Source: Desulfatiglans sp. (GTDB taxonomy: Bacteria > Desulfobacterota > DSM-4660 > Desulfatiglandales > HGW-15). Taken from it: a stretch of DNA of 59,339 nt. Position numbers and translations under genes: made by a program. Position 1 is the first letter of the stretch, and each line of letters begins with the position of its first letter. Shown one piece after another: positions 1-7,603 of this stretch. A model generated the notes under the pieces. That model was not told the origin of the DNA and did no database searches. It saw nothing but the letters and a program-made list of their open reading frames with translations. The stretch is from NCBI GenBank assembly GCA_012513605.1, contig JAAZBV010000122.1, forward strand, positions 1-59,339, read 5' to 3'.

Positions 1-72
1 AAAGGGAATAGTTATCGTCTTAGAAAGAATAATGAAAAGGAGGCAATAAAATCAGATCAAATTGAAATGTAA
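1..72 (+). CDS. istB: C-terminal end of IstB-like ATPase (partial)
   Basis: Frame 1 reads 23 residues to a TAA stop and begins KGNSYRLR. The G(D/N)SYRL string close to the C-terminus is typical of IstB, the AAA+ helper ATPase of IS21 transposition. Only the tail is present and the start is outside the window. The call rests on this short motif together with the IS21-type end immediately downstream. Confidence 0.55.
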   Translation, partial: KGNSYRLRKNNEKEAIKSDQIEM

Positions 73-74
73 AG

Positions 75-118
75 TGGCTCAGTTTTCACGACCGAAAATG
101 GCTCACTTTTTAACGACC
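75..118 (+). repeat. Two direct repeats in the IS21-type terminus
   Basis: TGGCTCAGTTTTCACGACC (75-93) and TGGCTCACTTTTTAACGACC (99-118) are near-identical direct repeats separated by five bases. In IS21 elements such multiple terminal repeats are the transposase binding sites; that role is inferred here. Confidence 0.65.
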
Positions 119-276
119 ATTGACACCACTCTCTTGCCAGATCGGAGTTGAGTGCATCATTGGAACAATTGGTGTTGGCAAGTATCAATAATTATAAACC
201 GTCTGGCAGGTTTATGTAAGGGGTTTGACGGACGCTCCGCTCGTGAAAAAGATAATATCAATTAGAGGAGATAAGT

Positions 277-735
277 ATGCCAGATAAAAAGAAAGTATCA
301 CTATCAGAAAAAAACAGTCGTATATTAATGATTGAAATGAATAAAATTATTGAAAGAATTGCGGATGAGAAAACAAAATACATTATTTCAGGGAAGATAC
401 AAACATCATTAGCATATCCACCCAATAATGGCTTTAATACAAAAGAATCAGCTTTTATTCAAAAATTAATCACAAATGATGAAGATGGATTAAATGCTCT
501 AAGAAAAATACTGGCAGATTCAATTGCATGCGGTGTCTTCGATTTATTTAATTTAATAGATGGTACTGCTGATCCTGAACTGGATTCATGGGAAAAGGAT
601 GGAATCTCGTTAATAGATAAAGATGGTTCAATCGAAGATAATAACGAAATGCTTCATGACTCTTTATTTGAAAAATACTGGGATTGGCAAGAGATGAGAA
701 ATGAAGATTGGAAGTTAGATACAATTGAAGAATGA
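277..735 (+). CDS. Hypothetical protein, 152 aa
   Basis: I do not recognise a family. The protein is hydrophilic, with a basic start (MPDKKK) and a strongly acidic C-terminal third rich in D, E and W. It has no signal peptide or membrane segment. A good Shine-Dalgarno sequence (GAGGAG, about 7 nt upstream) supports the ATG at 277. It sits alone between an IS21 end and an attC-like site. A small orphan gene followed directly by an attC-like structure fits an integron gene cassette. An acidic immunity-type protein is another possibility, but nothing proves it. Confidence 0.65.
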   Translation: MPDKKKVSLSEKNSRILMIEMNKIIERIADEKTKYIISGKIQTSLAYPPNNGFNTKESAFIQKLITNDEDGLNALRKILADSIACGVFDLFNLIDGTADPELDSWEKDGISLIDKDGSIEDNNEMLHDSLFEKYWDWQEMRNEDWKLDTIEE

Positions 736-751
736 AGATGCCGGACAACAC

Positions 752-868
752 GCTCAACAATGACAAGCTGCTATCTTGCCGAATCAATCTTAATAGATTT
801 CTAATAGTCAGTGCTTCAATAACCTTTAAATGGCAAGCGCCGCTTGCATATTAGCTACAATGTTATAC
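752..868 (+). other. attC-like recombination site (candidate)
   Basis: An imperfect inverted repeat joins GCTCAAC at 752-758 (matches RYYYAAC) to GTTATAC at 862-868 (GTTRRRY with one mismatch). The arms continue as AACAATG...AAGCT against AGCTACAATGTT, and inner arms CTTGCC (775-780) and GGCAAG (832-837) also pair. The 117-base size lies within the range known for attC sites. It begins 17 bases after one small ORF and ends 44 bases before the next, the expected layout of cassettes. No integrase gene is visible in the window. Confidence 0.4.
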
Positions 869-911
869 ATGACAGTTCATAGTGTCGTTTAAAAAAAGGA
901 GGAATAAAAAA

Positions 912-1124
912 ATGAAGATCAAGATGTTTTCCACTATTCTCTATGGCAAGGTAAAACCATTTTCTATGCGATTGAGTGAACCACTGCATACCGAATTGGA
1001 AAATGATATTCAAGAGTGGCTTACTCAAAACCCAAATATTAAAATCCATGATATAAAACAATCTATGTCTGGAGGGAGCTTTCATGCTGCCCCTAAAGTA
1101 ATTGTCTCAATGTTTTATGAATAA
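912..1124 (+). CDS. Small hypothetical protein, 70 aa
   Basis: I do not recognise the family. The strong ribosome binding site AAAGGAGG (about 894-902) selects the ATG at 912 rather than an in-frame upstream ATG at 882, which has none. The protein is compact and mixed alpha/beta in appearance (MKIKMFSTILYGKVKPF at the start, VIVSMFYE at the end), without membrane segments. Because it follows the attC-like site in the same orientation as the upstream ORF, it may be the second of two gene cassettes. Confidence 0.6.
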   Translation: MKIKMFSTILYGKVKPFSMRLSEPLHTELENDIQEWLTQNPNIKIHDIKQSMSGGSFHAAPKVIVSMFYE

Positions 1125-1222
1125 GGCGGTAGTATTGTAACAATAAGCGTGAATTATTTCAATGTTAACAGTATTCTTTATTGAGCGTAACTTTTAGATT
1201 GGTAAAAAGAGGAAAGAAACGT

Positions 1223-2014
1223 ATGGGCTTAAAAGAAGAGATTAAAGAAAAGGCAAAGGCATTTGGATTTGATTTGTGCGGGGTGTCTGACCTGTTGGAG
1301 ATTCAAAAGGCTGAGAATCCACCGCATCGCGGACTTAGAAAACCTCTGGAGGTGATGCCTGAGGCTAAATCACTTATCATCCTTGGCTTTGTAGTATGGG
1401 ATGAAAGTTTTAACTTGGTGATTTTGTCTGTACCGACATCTGAAAAAAAGCAGATTGATATCTATGGTTTCTACAATGATATTATGGAGACACGGGCATG
1501 GAGACTGAGCAACTGGCTACAAAAGGAAAAGGGCATTAACTCGATCCCTACCCTTGAAATACAGTTAAAACCGGCAGCCATGTTAGCGGGCTTGGGATTC
1601 ATCGGACATAACACCCTGCTTATTACTCCTGAATATGGTCCCAGGGTAAGGTGGATCGCATTGCTTGTGGACACAGAATTAGACCCTGATGAGCCTTTTG
1701 AAAGGGACCTCTGCGCTGAACAACCTTTATGCCGGAATAAAGAACTCTGCGTAAAGGCATGCCCGTTCCAGGCGATTATTCCCGGCCCTTCACAGGGTGT
1801 GCCACCAGGTGAGAAGGTGAAGGTATTTGACTGTGTAATTTTGCATCAGGCCGATAAAGAGCTTGAAGAGAAATGGGAGAAATACATTCGTCGTACAACT
1901 GAGCGGGGATTTATGGAGTGCACCAGATGCAATGTTGTTTGCCCCTATGGCAAACCTGTTGATGATAAGATCATCCCGGAAAAAAGGGGAGTATCAAATC
2001 ATGTCCAAAGTTGA
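1223..2014 (+). CDS. QueG-like 4Fe-4S protein
   Basis: A 263-residue cytoplasmic protein related to the epoxyqueuosine reductase/reductive dehalogenase-like fold. It starts with the typical GFDLCGVSDL segment. Its C-terminal quarter holds ferredoxin-like clusters: CVKACP near residue 175 and CTRCNVVCP near residue 240. True QueG uses cobalamin and two 4Fe-4S clusters to finish queuosine; this is shorter than QueG (about 350 aa) and its first cysteine cluster is spaced differently, so a different redox role is likely. ATG 1223 is preferred over TTG 1181 because of the AGAGGAAAG site upstream. It overlaps the selenoprotein gene by 14 bases, implying co-translation and perhaps a shared redox job. 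Confidence 0.75.
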   Translation: MGLKEEIKEKAKAFGFDLCGVSDLLEIQKAENPPHRGLRKPLEVMPEAKSLIILGFVVWDESFNLVILSVPTSEKKQIDIYGFYNDIMETRAWRLSNWLQKEKGINSIPTLEIQLKPAAMLAGLGFIGHNTLLITPEYGPRVRWIALLVDTELDPDEPFERDLCAEQPLCRNKELCVKACPFQAIIPGPSQGVPPGEKVKVFDCVILHQADKELEEKWEKYIRRTTERGFMECTRCNVVCPYGKPVDDKIIPEKRGVSNHVQS

Positions 2015-2459
2015 GGTAAATACCCATGCTCCTGATTTCATACTGCCTGATTTCAGGGGTAACAGTGTAAGGCTTTCAGATTTTGCCGGACGTAAAAATG
2101 TGCTGGTAGTATTTAACCGCGGGTTTGTCTGACCATTCTGCCGCAGGCATCTGGTACAGTTGCGTCAGGACTACCAGCAGTTTGTAAAACTGGATACAGA
2201 GATTATAGTTATCGGTCCTGAAGAGGCAGAATCATTTGAAAAGAACTGGATAAAGGAAGCGCTGCCATTTATCGGGTTACCTGATCCGGAACATAAAGTG
2301 TTGAATTTGTATGGACAGGAGTTTAACCTGTTCAAGCTGGGCAGAATGCCTGCCCAGATGCTTATTGATAAGACCGGTATGCTCAGGTATGTGCATTACG
2401 GCCATTCGATGGCGGACATTCCTTCGAATGAAGAAATTATAAAACTTATAGAACAATAG
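2001..2459 (+). CDS. Selenocysteine-containing peroxiredoxin/thioredoxin-like protein
   Basis: A continuous AhpC/TSA-type redoxin reads through an in-frame TGA at 2130-2132 (residue 44 of 152). The context is NRGFV-U-PFCRRHL; in homologues this position is the first cysteine of a CPFC redox motif, so the protein has a U-x-x-C active site. The parts before and after TGA form one thioredoxin fold: HAPDFILPDF and VRLSDF upstream, ILMVG-like strands and LIDKTGMLRYVHYG downstream. A small hairpin directly follows the TGA. Conventional gene callers would split or truncate it. The likely role is thiol-dependent reduction of peroxides. The alternative, a nonsense mutation, is less likely because TGA replaces exactly the catalytic Cys and the downstream frame is intact. 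Confidence 0.8.
2130..2155 (+). promoter_or_regulatory. Candidate bacterial SECIS hairpin after the Sec TGA
   Basis: ACCA (2132-2135) pairs with TGGT (2152-2155), and TGCC (2139-2142) pairs with GGCA (2146-2149), leaving apical loop GCA with a leading G and an internal bulge. Bacterial SECIS elements lie just downstream of UGA, have a short apical loop with a conserved early G, and bind SelB. The loop starts about 10 nt after the UGA, somewhat close. Confidence 0.5.
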
Positions 2460-3503
2460 TTACTTGCCCCTCATCCTTTTTGAAAGCATTGAAAGAAGGG
2501 ATATAACATCATCGGACCCTTTCTCTGTCATTGTCCCCATACCGCAGGCAGGTGTTAGAATAGATGCGGCATAAACAAGCTCTTTAGTAAGCCCCAGGCT
2601 AATAAGCCTGCTAAGCCCGGAAACAAGCCTTTCATAAAGCTCATAGATATCCGCCCTCCCTGCAAAATCACCTGTCGGGACAATACCCCAGGCAATGGCA
2701 CCTCCCTTACTGATAAACCGTTTAAGGTGGTCAGGATAAGGAAAGAGAGATTCCTGAAATGAATATGCGTCAAGATTTATTATGTCAACCCCTGAATCCA
2801 TAATCATGGGCCACTCTGTACTGCCGCAGCAGTGTATACCGATAATGGCCTCTGATCTTTGCTTCAGATAATCAATAACCTCTTTTAAAATCCCTGCGAT
2901 CTCATGACGCCCTATGGGTAACAAGTCTGACCCTAAGCATGAAAGATATGGCTCATCAAGAAATATGATGGGCCGCTTCCCTGTCTTTTCAAGCGCCCGC
3001 ACCTGCCACAGTGCCTTTATGGCAAGCCCCTTGGCATAAGTTTTTAGGAGATCAGGGTAAAAAAGTGCAGACCTTCCATCCTTATCCTTAAAGCCTGCGG
3101 CAAAGGTTACAGGGCCTGTTATGTGCCCCTTAATATATTCTCCTTTACCGGGGTTTTCTTTTACAAACTCGATCATACTGTATAGCCCCTCAGCATAGCC
3201 AGGGCCTATGGAAAAATATTCCAGGTCATCAGCATGATAATGGCTATAGAATTCAGAGAGGGCCTTTTCTCTATTGTCTGAAGAAAGAGTTACTGCCCCT
3301 GTGTTGGTGTTGACCTCAACCAGGGGGAGCCCTTCAGTAAATTGGGCAATCATGTACTCAAGGGGGTTTAGTTTTACAAGCTGGGGCCAGAAGGGAATAT
3401 CGGGGAGGAGGTGATTAATTTTTCTACATGCATCATAAGCGTTTACCCATGGCACACTCCCTATGCCGGTTGCCTTGAAAAAATAATCAGGCATGATGCC
3501 CAT
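2460..3503 (-). CDS. MetE C-terminal-like / UROD-superfamily methyltransferase
   Basis: A 347-residue TIM-barrel protein resembling the C-terminal catalytic half of cobalamin-independent methionine synthase. Candidate zinc ligands are the cysteines of GIHCCGS and of TPACGMG, as in MetE and related corrinoid-protein methyltransferases. The MetE N-terminal half is absent, so it is more like archaeal-type MetE or methylcobalamin:thiol methyltransferases; the methyl donor is unknown. It is the last gene of the exbB-exbD-ftsB-TPR group on this strand, starting 23 bases after the TPR gene. No clear Shine-Dalgarno is seen; Met 4 (MPDYFF) is an alternative start. Confidence 0.7.
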   Translation of the reverse strand: MGIMPDYFFKATGIGSVPWVNAYDACRKINHLLPDIPFWPQLVKLNPLEYMIAQFTEGLPLVEVNTNTGAVTLSSDNREKALSEFYSHYHADDLEYFSIGPGYAEGLYSMIEFVKENPGKGEYIKGHITGPVTFAAGFKDKDGRSALFYPDLLKTYAKGLAIKALWQVRALEKTGKRPIIFLDEPYLSCLGSDLLPIGRHEIAGILKEVIDYLKQRSEAIIGIHCCGSTEWPMIMDSGVDIINLDAYSFQESLFPYPDHLKRFISKGGAIAWGIVPTGDFAGRADIYELYERLVSGLSRLISLGLTKELVYAASILTPACGMGTMTEKGSDDVISLLSMLSKRMRGK

Positions 3504-3526
3504 TCTATTTGCCCGCTTATGATAAG

Positions 3527-4276
3527 CTATACAGCGGTTGTTCCGCTGTTAGAAAGGGCACTGATATTTTTGCGCCATGCATCCAGTACTGATATGATCT
3601 TTTCTGTTTTATGGCGCCTCTCATTAACAGGCGGAGTCTCTTCCTGTGCATCATTTATATCCGAAAGGGCTGATATCTCCTTAAAATGCGATGCCGCAAC
3701 CGCATCATCAGGGTTCATCTCTGCAAGCTTCTCATAGATCTCTTTTGCCTCATCAAGCTTTCCCTGATCAAAATATACCTTTGCAAGGGTGGCGGTAATT
3801 ATCTCGGGCAGCTCCTGTTCCAGCTCCTGTATACCGGAATCCATGAGTTTGTCACCTGACTCTGGTAAAGGGGCCTCATCTTGCAGGCCCAGTTCTTTAA
3901 GCTTAAATGCTGCGTCTTTATCTTCAGGGTAAAAAGAAAGAAAATGGCTGAGACATAAAGCAGCATCCTCATTTCGCCCCTGTCGCAGGTATATCTCTGC
4001 CTGTAATTTATATGCCGTGGCAAGTCTTTTAATGCCCTCTATAACCTTGGCAGCCTCTTCCTCTGCATCAAGAAGCTGCCCCTCTTCCATGTATGTCTCT
4101 GCCAGGATCTTTTTAAAATAAAGGTCATTGGGAAACCTTGAAACGGCCTTGCGGCACTCCCTGATTACCAGGTTTATTTTTCCTTCAGCCTTGAGCAGGG
4201 GGAGTAACAAATGAAGGGTCTCCTGCGATGGCGAATTCTCCAGTATTTCATTGATGCTGCTTTCCGGGATATACAT
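3527..4276 (-). CDS. TPR-repeat protein
   Basis: A 249-residue soluble protein built of tetratricopeptide-like helices; clear units include ILAETYMEEGQLLDAEEEA, LQAEIYLRQGRNEDAALCL and ATLAKVYFDQGKLDEAKEIY. These repeats usually form a scaffold for protein-protein contacts. No signal peptide. It lies 26 bases downstream of the ftsB-like gene in the same direction, so it is probably co-transcribed with the cell-envelope genes exbB, exbD and ftsB. Its partner cannot be deduced. Confidence 0.8.
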   Translation of the reverse strand: MYIPESSINEILENSPSQETLHLLLPLLKAEGKINLVIRECRKAVSRFPNDLYFKKILAETYMEEGQLLDAEEEAAKVIEGIKRLATAYKLQAEIYLRQGRNEDAALCLSHFLSFYPEDKDAAFKLKELGLQDEAPLPESGDKLMDSGIQELEQELPEIITATLAKVYFDQGKLDEAKEIYEKLAEMNPDDAVAASHFKEISALSDINDAQEETPPVNERRHKTEKIISVLDAWRKNISALSNSGTTAV

Positions 4277-4302
4277 GGTTTCCTCTCATAGTTATGAAAA
4301 GA

Positions 4303-4614
4303 TTATTTTTTTTCTTCTTCATTGAATTTGTAGATTACTTCATTGTCCTTTAAAAGGCCAAGCTCTCTCCTGGCGGCCGTCTCTATATATTCCCTGTCAT
4401 ACTTGAGCCTCTCTATCTCTACCCTCAACTCCTCATTGGCTGCCTCAAGCCTTTTTATCCTCTCAAGGTATTCCTGCCGCTCCTTTTCCATGGTGACAAC
4501 CCATCTTATACCCCTATCACCAAATGCAAGCCATGATCCAACCAGGATGATAATTAATATACCCGGTAAAATTATTCTGAAAAAATTTGTTTTAGGACTT
4601 TCCAAAGTAGCCAT
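4303..4614 (-). CDS. ftsB: FtsB/DivIC-type septum formation initiator
   Basis: A 103-residue bitopic membrane protein: a short cytoplasmic start, one membrane helix (IILPGILIIILVGSWLAF, about residues 13-30), then a coiled coil (about 38-75) and a short C-terminal segment ending in RELGLLKDNEVIYKF. This is the FtsB/DivIC pattern; FtsB joins FtsL and FtsQ in the divisome and bridges to peptidoglycan synthesis. It is placed between exbD and a TPR gene, 15 bases after exbD. Confidence 0.8.
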   Translation of the reverse strand: MATLESPKTNFFRIILPGILIIILVGSWLAFGDRGIRWVVTMEKERQEYLERIKRLEAANEELRVEIERLKYDREYIETAARRELGLLKDNEVIYKFNEEEKK

Positions 4615-4629
4615 TTCCTGAAAAAGGTT

Positions 4630-5049
4630 TTACATCAATTCCTTTGACCGCCACCTTGCCGCAATTACAATGGAATTAATCCCTGCGTTCTTTGCTATAT
4701 CCATTATCTTTACCACATTGCCGTGGCTCACATCCACATCGGCCTGAAGCACAAGGTCAAGCACACCCCGCTCCTTTATCTCTTTAGTTAGTCTTTGTTC
4801 AAGGGCGCTTATATCGATCTTTTCCCCTTCAATATAGATGGCCGCATCCTTGTCTACAGTGATGATAACCCTGTTCTCCGCATCCGGGTCTGCTGCCTTT
4901 TTAGTTATCTTGGGGAGCTTGATCTGTACACCTGCCGCAATATCATAGTGTGAGGTAACCATGAAAAAGATAAGGAGCAGGAACACAATATCCACAAGGG
5001 GCGCAATCCCTATGTTCTCTTCTTCATCCTTTGTTTTCCTGAATCTCAT
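4630..5049 (-). CDS. exbD: ExbD/TolR-family biopolymer transport protein
   Basis: A 139-residue protein with the family layout: a basic cytoplasmic start, one membrane helix containing the key aspartate (IAPLVDIVFLLLIFFMVTS, about residues 14-32), and a periplasmic domain (RVIITVDKDAAIYIEGEKID). The Asp in the helix takes part in proton-driven motion with ExbB. It starts 18 bases after the exbB gene. No TonB or TolA is next to it, so whether it energises TonB, Tol-Pal or another envelope process is open. Confidence 0.88.
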   Translation of the reverse strand: MRFRKTKDEEENIGIAPLVDIVFLLLIFFMVTSHYDIAAGVQIKLPKITKKAADPDAENRVIITVDKDAAIYIEGEKIDISALEQRLTKEIKERGVLDLVLQADVDVSHGNVVKIMDIAKNAGINSIVIAARWRSKELM

Positions 5050-5067
5050 TTTGACTTACGCCCCCTG

Positions 5068-5679
5068 TTATTCCTTTGTGGTTGCGTTTTCTATTATCTC
5101 AATCATCCTTATAGAGCTTTCTTCCATCTCAAATATGAGGGATTCGGCCCTGTTTTTTAAATATCTGTACCCCACAAGCACCGGAATTGCAACACACAGG
5201 CCAGCAGCAGTGGTGATCAGTGCCTCTGCAATACCGCCTGCAAGCAGGGCCGGGTTGCCGCTCCCCTGTGAAACCACCTTAAATGTCTTGATCATGCCCG
5301 ATACAGTGCCTAAGAGCCCTAAAAGCGGGGAGAGGTTTGCAATGGTCGATAACATGCCCACATTCTTTTCAAGGATTACGCTCTCACGGCTGCCCCGATC
5401 CTCAATGGCCTCCTTTACAAGCCACATGCCCTTGCTGCTGTTTTTAAGGCCGGCAAGGAATATCTTTGCAATGGATGAATCGCTCTTTTCACAGATATCA
5501 AGGGCAGCAGGGATATTCTTTTTTTTGAGCCTGTCCTCCACAAAGGAGACCAGGTCAGCAGGGATAACCGCCTTTTTCCTGAGTATCCATAATCTCTCAA
5601 TAAAGATCCCGAGCGCAATAATCGAGCACAGGATTATGGGATACATCACAATACCGCCTTTTATTATAAAATCTATCAC
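5068..5679 (-). CDS. exbB: ExbB/TolQ/MotA-family proton channel
   Basis: A 203-residue inner-membrane protein with three helices: residues about 8-28 (MYPIILCSIIALGIFIERLW), and two after residue 110 (MLSTIANLSPLLGLLGTVSGM and ITTAAGLCVAIPVLVGYRYL). The LLGLLGTVxGM signature and the following glycine/alanine-rich helix are typical of ExbB/TolQ. With ExbD it forms the proton-motive-force motor. First gene of the minus-strand operon; its promoter should lie in the divergent region up to 5838. Confidence 0.88.
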   Translation of the reverse strand: MIDFIIKGGIVMYPIILCSIIALGIFIERLWILRKKAVIPADLVSFVEDRLKKKNIPAALDICEKSDSSIAKIFLAGLKNSSKGMWLVKEAIEDRGSRESVILEKNVGMLSTIANLSPLLGLLGTVSGMIKTFKVVSQGSGNPALLAGGIAEALITTAAGLCVAIPVLVGYRYLKNRAESLIFEMEESSIRMIEIIENATTKE

Positions 5680-5838
5680 CTTCTACTCCATCAAACAGGG
5701 TGTGGCCGGAAACATATTAATAAGCAGACTTGTTTAATATAAACAATTGATATAATGTAATATACCATATAGTTTATTCATACTCCAAGTCAAGTAATGA
5801 CAATCAATTAATCTATTAATCCAGGCAGGTTTTATTAG
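5680..5838. promoter_or_regulatory. Divergent promoter region
   Basis: This region separates the exbB operon (minus) from the 566-aa gene (plus). It is AT-rich and contains the inverted repeat TTGTTTA-ATA-TAAACAA (5730-5746), followed by a TATAAT at 5751-5756. The repeat overlaps a possible -35 element, so it could be an operator. This is inferred from sequence only. Confidence 0.3.
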
Positions 5839-7539
5839 ATGGAAAATAAAGGCAGCAAGGTGGTTTATTTAAAGGGAAAAAGGGATATAGCGGTAGAAAG
5901 CCGTGAAATAGTGGGCAAACTGGCGCAGCTCTCAGGCAGCAACGCCCTGAACATGGTGCTTGATCATGAAAATGCCCTTGAGCTTGTTCAAAACATGACA
6001 AAGATCGATTTTTTCTGGCTCATAAAAAAGGTGGGGGAGGATGACTCATTCCCGCTCCTCTCTCTTGCATCCGAGGAGCAGTGGCAGTATCTGCTGGACC
6101 TGGAGACCTGGGAAAAGGACCAGATGAACAGGGTGGAAACCTTCAAATGGCTTAACAGGCTGTTAAAGGCAGACCCGGAAAGGCTTGTTAAGTTCCTCTA
6201 CAGCGAAGATGGCAATCTCCTTACGCACCTGTTTTTTACAGGCATACTTGATATCAGGGTAAAGGAGGATGATGATTTTATGCCGCCGGAGGGGTTTGTC
6301 ACCTTTGATAACCTCTATTATATAGGCATTGCAGACAAGGCAAATGCAGAGGATATAGAACAGCTTTTAAGACACCTTGCCCTTCATGATCACAACAAAT
6401 TCCAGGCCCTGCTGCTTGGTTTGCAGGGTGCAATCCCGGCAGAGATGGAGGAGGAGCTTTACAGGGAGAAGGGTGTAAGGCTGGCAGAAGAGGGGTATCT
6501 CCCCTTTGAAGAGGCGGTCTCGGTGTATGCGTACCAGGATGTATCCAAACTCAATAAGGATTCATCCGAATATATACTTTATACACCTGATGAAGAGACT
6601 AAGGCCCTTGTGCCCATAACCCCTTTTCTTGCGGTTCAGGAAGAAAACCTCTTTTCAATCGCTGTTTCAGGTATAAACGATTACATGCTTCTTGAAAGGC
6701 TCAGGCTTGAGTTTTCGGGCCTGTGCAGCCAGGTTTTTTCTGCGGATGGCGTAAGGTTTGAGAGCGTTGATGACCTGATAAGGATATGTAAAAAGGCAGG
6801 TGGATATATAAACACCGGGCTTGAAAGGCTTTCTGGGGGTGATACAGCCATTGCCCTGGATTTTATAAAAAATCATCCCCTTATTACACTTTTCAGGGCA
6901 GGGTTTAGCCAGGCGCTGGAACTCAGGTGGAAGGCGGAAAAGTGGATAAAGGCATCATGGTTTGATTGGATGGAGCTAAATAACGCCTTCTGGGGAGAAG
7001 AAAGGGAGGGGCTCCTTAAGGGCATACTGCAAACAAAACCCCTGATGTACACGGAGAAGGCTGAAAAGGTATCCTACAGGGATTTTACCTACCTTGAAGA
7101 GATCAGAAAGACAGGGGAGATCATTGAAGGGATGATTGCCCTGGATAAATTGTTAGGCGCTGTGATCCCCCACCATGAGATGGAAGAGCTTATAAAGGAT
7201 GAAGAGGATATCACATTCTACCAGGTTCTATTTACCTTCTGGCTCAGGAGCTTGTGCAACCTTGAACCAAGCCTTAAAAAACTCACCCTTAATGAGACAA
7301 AGAAGGCATTTAGCATATTAAGAAAAGGGGAAACAACCCCTCCATACAATATGGCCGGACAGAGGGAGGTGTTTATAAAGGGTCTGACCGGTATCTCTAA
7401 ACTTTCAGACCAAAAGCTGCTTGATACCCTGGAAACAACCCTATCAACTATATGGGATGAATTCACAGATGAATATGCCATGATCAGCACAATTGACCTT
7501 GACCCAAAATATTCCGGGTTTGTGTTGATAGGGGAGTAG
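5839..7539 (+). CDS. Large conserved protein of unknown function (DUF6178-like)
   Basis: A 566-residue soluble, mostly helical acidic protein with no signal peptide, membrane segment or recognisable catalytic motif. The overall pattern (LASEEQWQYLLDLETWEKD, LVKFLYSEDGNLLTHLFFTG, MPPEGFVTFDNLYY) resembles the DUF6178 family that I associate with Desulfobacterota; this is from memory and not checked. The ATG follows a weak AGGCAGG-like site. It is transcribed divergently from the exbB operon and is followed by a short palindromic repeat. Function is unknown. Confidence 0.75.
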   Translation: MENKGSKVVYLKGKRDIAVESREIVGKLAQLSGSNALNMVLDHENALELVQNMTKIDFFWLIKKVGEDDSFPLLSLASEEQWQYLLDLETWEKDQMNRVETFKWLNRLLKADPERLVKFLYSEDGNLLTHLFFTGILDIRVKEDDDFMPPEGFVTFDNLYYIGIADKANAEDIEQLLRHLALHDHNKFQALLLGLQGAIPAEMEEELYREKGVRLAEEGYLPFEEAVSVYAYQDVSKLNKDSSEYILYTPDEETKALVPITPFLAVQEENLFSIAVSGINDYMLLERLRLEFSGLCSQVFSADGVRFESVDDLIRICKKAGGYINTGLERLSGGDTAIALDFIKNHPLITLFRAGFSQALELRWKAEKWIKASWFDWMELNNAFWGEEREGLLKGILQTKPLMYTEKAEKVSYRDFTYLEEIRKTGEIIEGMIALDKLLGAVIPHHEMEELIKDEEDITFYQVLFTFWLRSLCNLEPSLKKLTLNETKKAFSILRKGETTPPYNMAGQREVFIKGLTGISKLSDQKLLDTLETTLSTIWDEFTDEYAMISTIDLDPKYSGFVLIGE

Positions 7540-7548
7540 AAGGAAAAA

Positions 7549-7577
7549 GGTGTGTTGCTTCACTTAACACAACCTAC
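7549..7577. repeat. Short palindromic repeat, copy 1 (TGTGTTGCTTCRCTTAACACAACC)
   Basis: GTGTTG-cttcactt-AACACAAC forms a hairpin right after the stop codon at 7539. Related copies lie at 8420-8449 and 9446-9473, each just after a stop codon. This resembles REP-like elements found scattered in many genomes. Confidence 0.6.
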
Positions 7578-7603
7578 AAACTTTTCTGATGGAGGAATGA
7601 TAT

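Larger units (their letters stand above)
1..125 (+). mobile_element. Right end of an IS21-family insertion sequence (partial)
   Basis: The window opens inside the last codons of an IstB-like reading frame, followed by two direct repeats and a terminus ending in CATTGACA. IS21-family elements carry istA-istB and have repeated motifs at their ends that finish with CA, which fits. The left end lies outside the window, so completeness cannot be judged. Confidence 0.65.

Noticed and set aside
4961-5737. A 258-codon open frame on the plus strand over exbD/exbB
   Set aside because: It is the antisense shadow of two clear genes (ExbD and ExbB motifs are on the minus strand); codon pattern and residues (Ser/Ile/Pro-rich) are non-protein-like.
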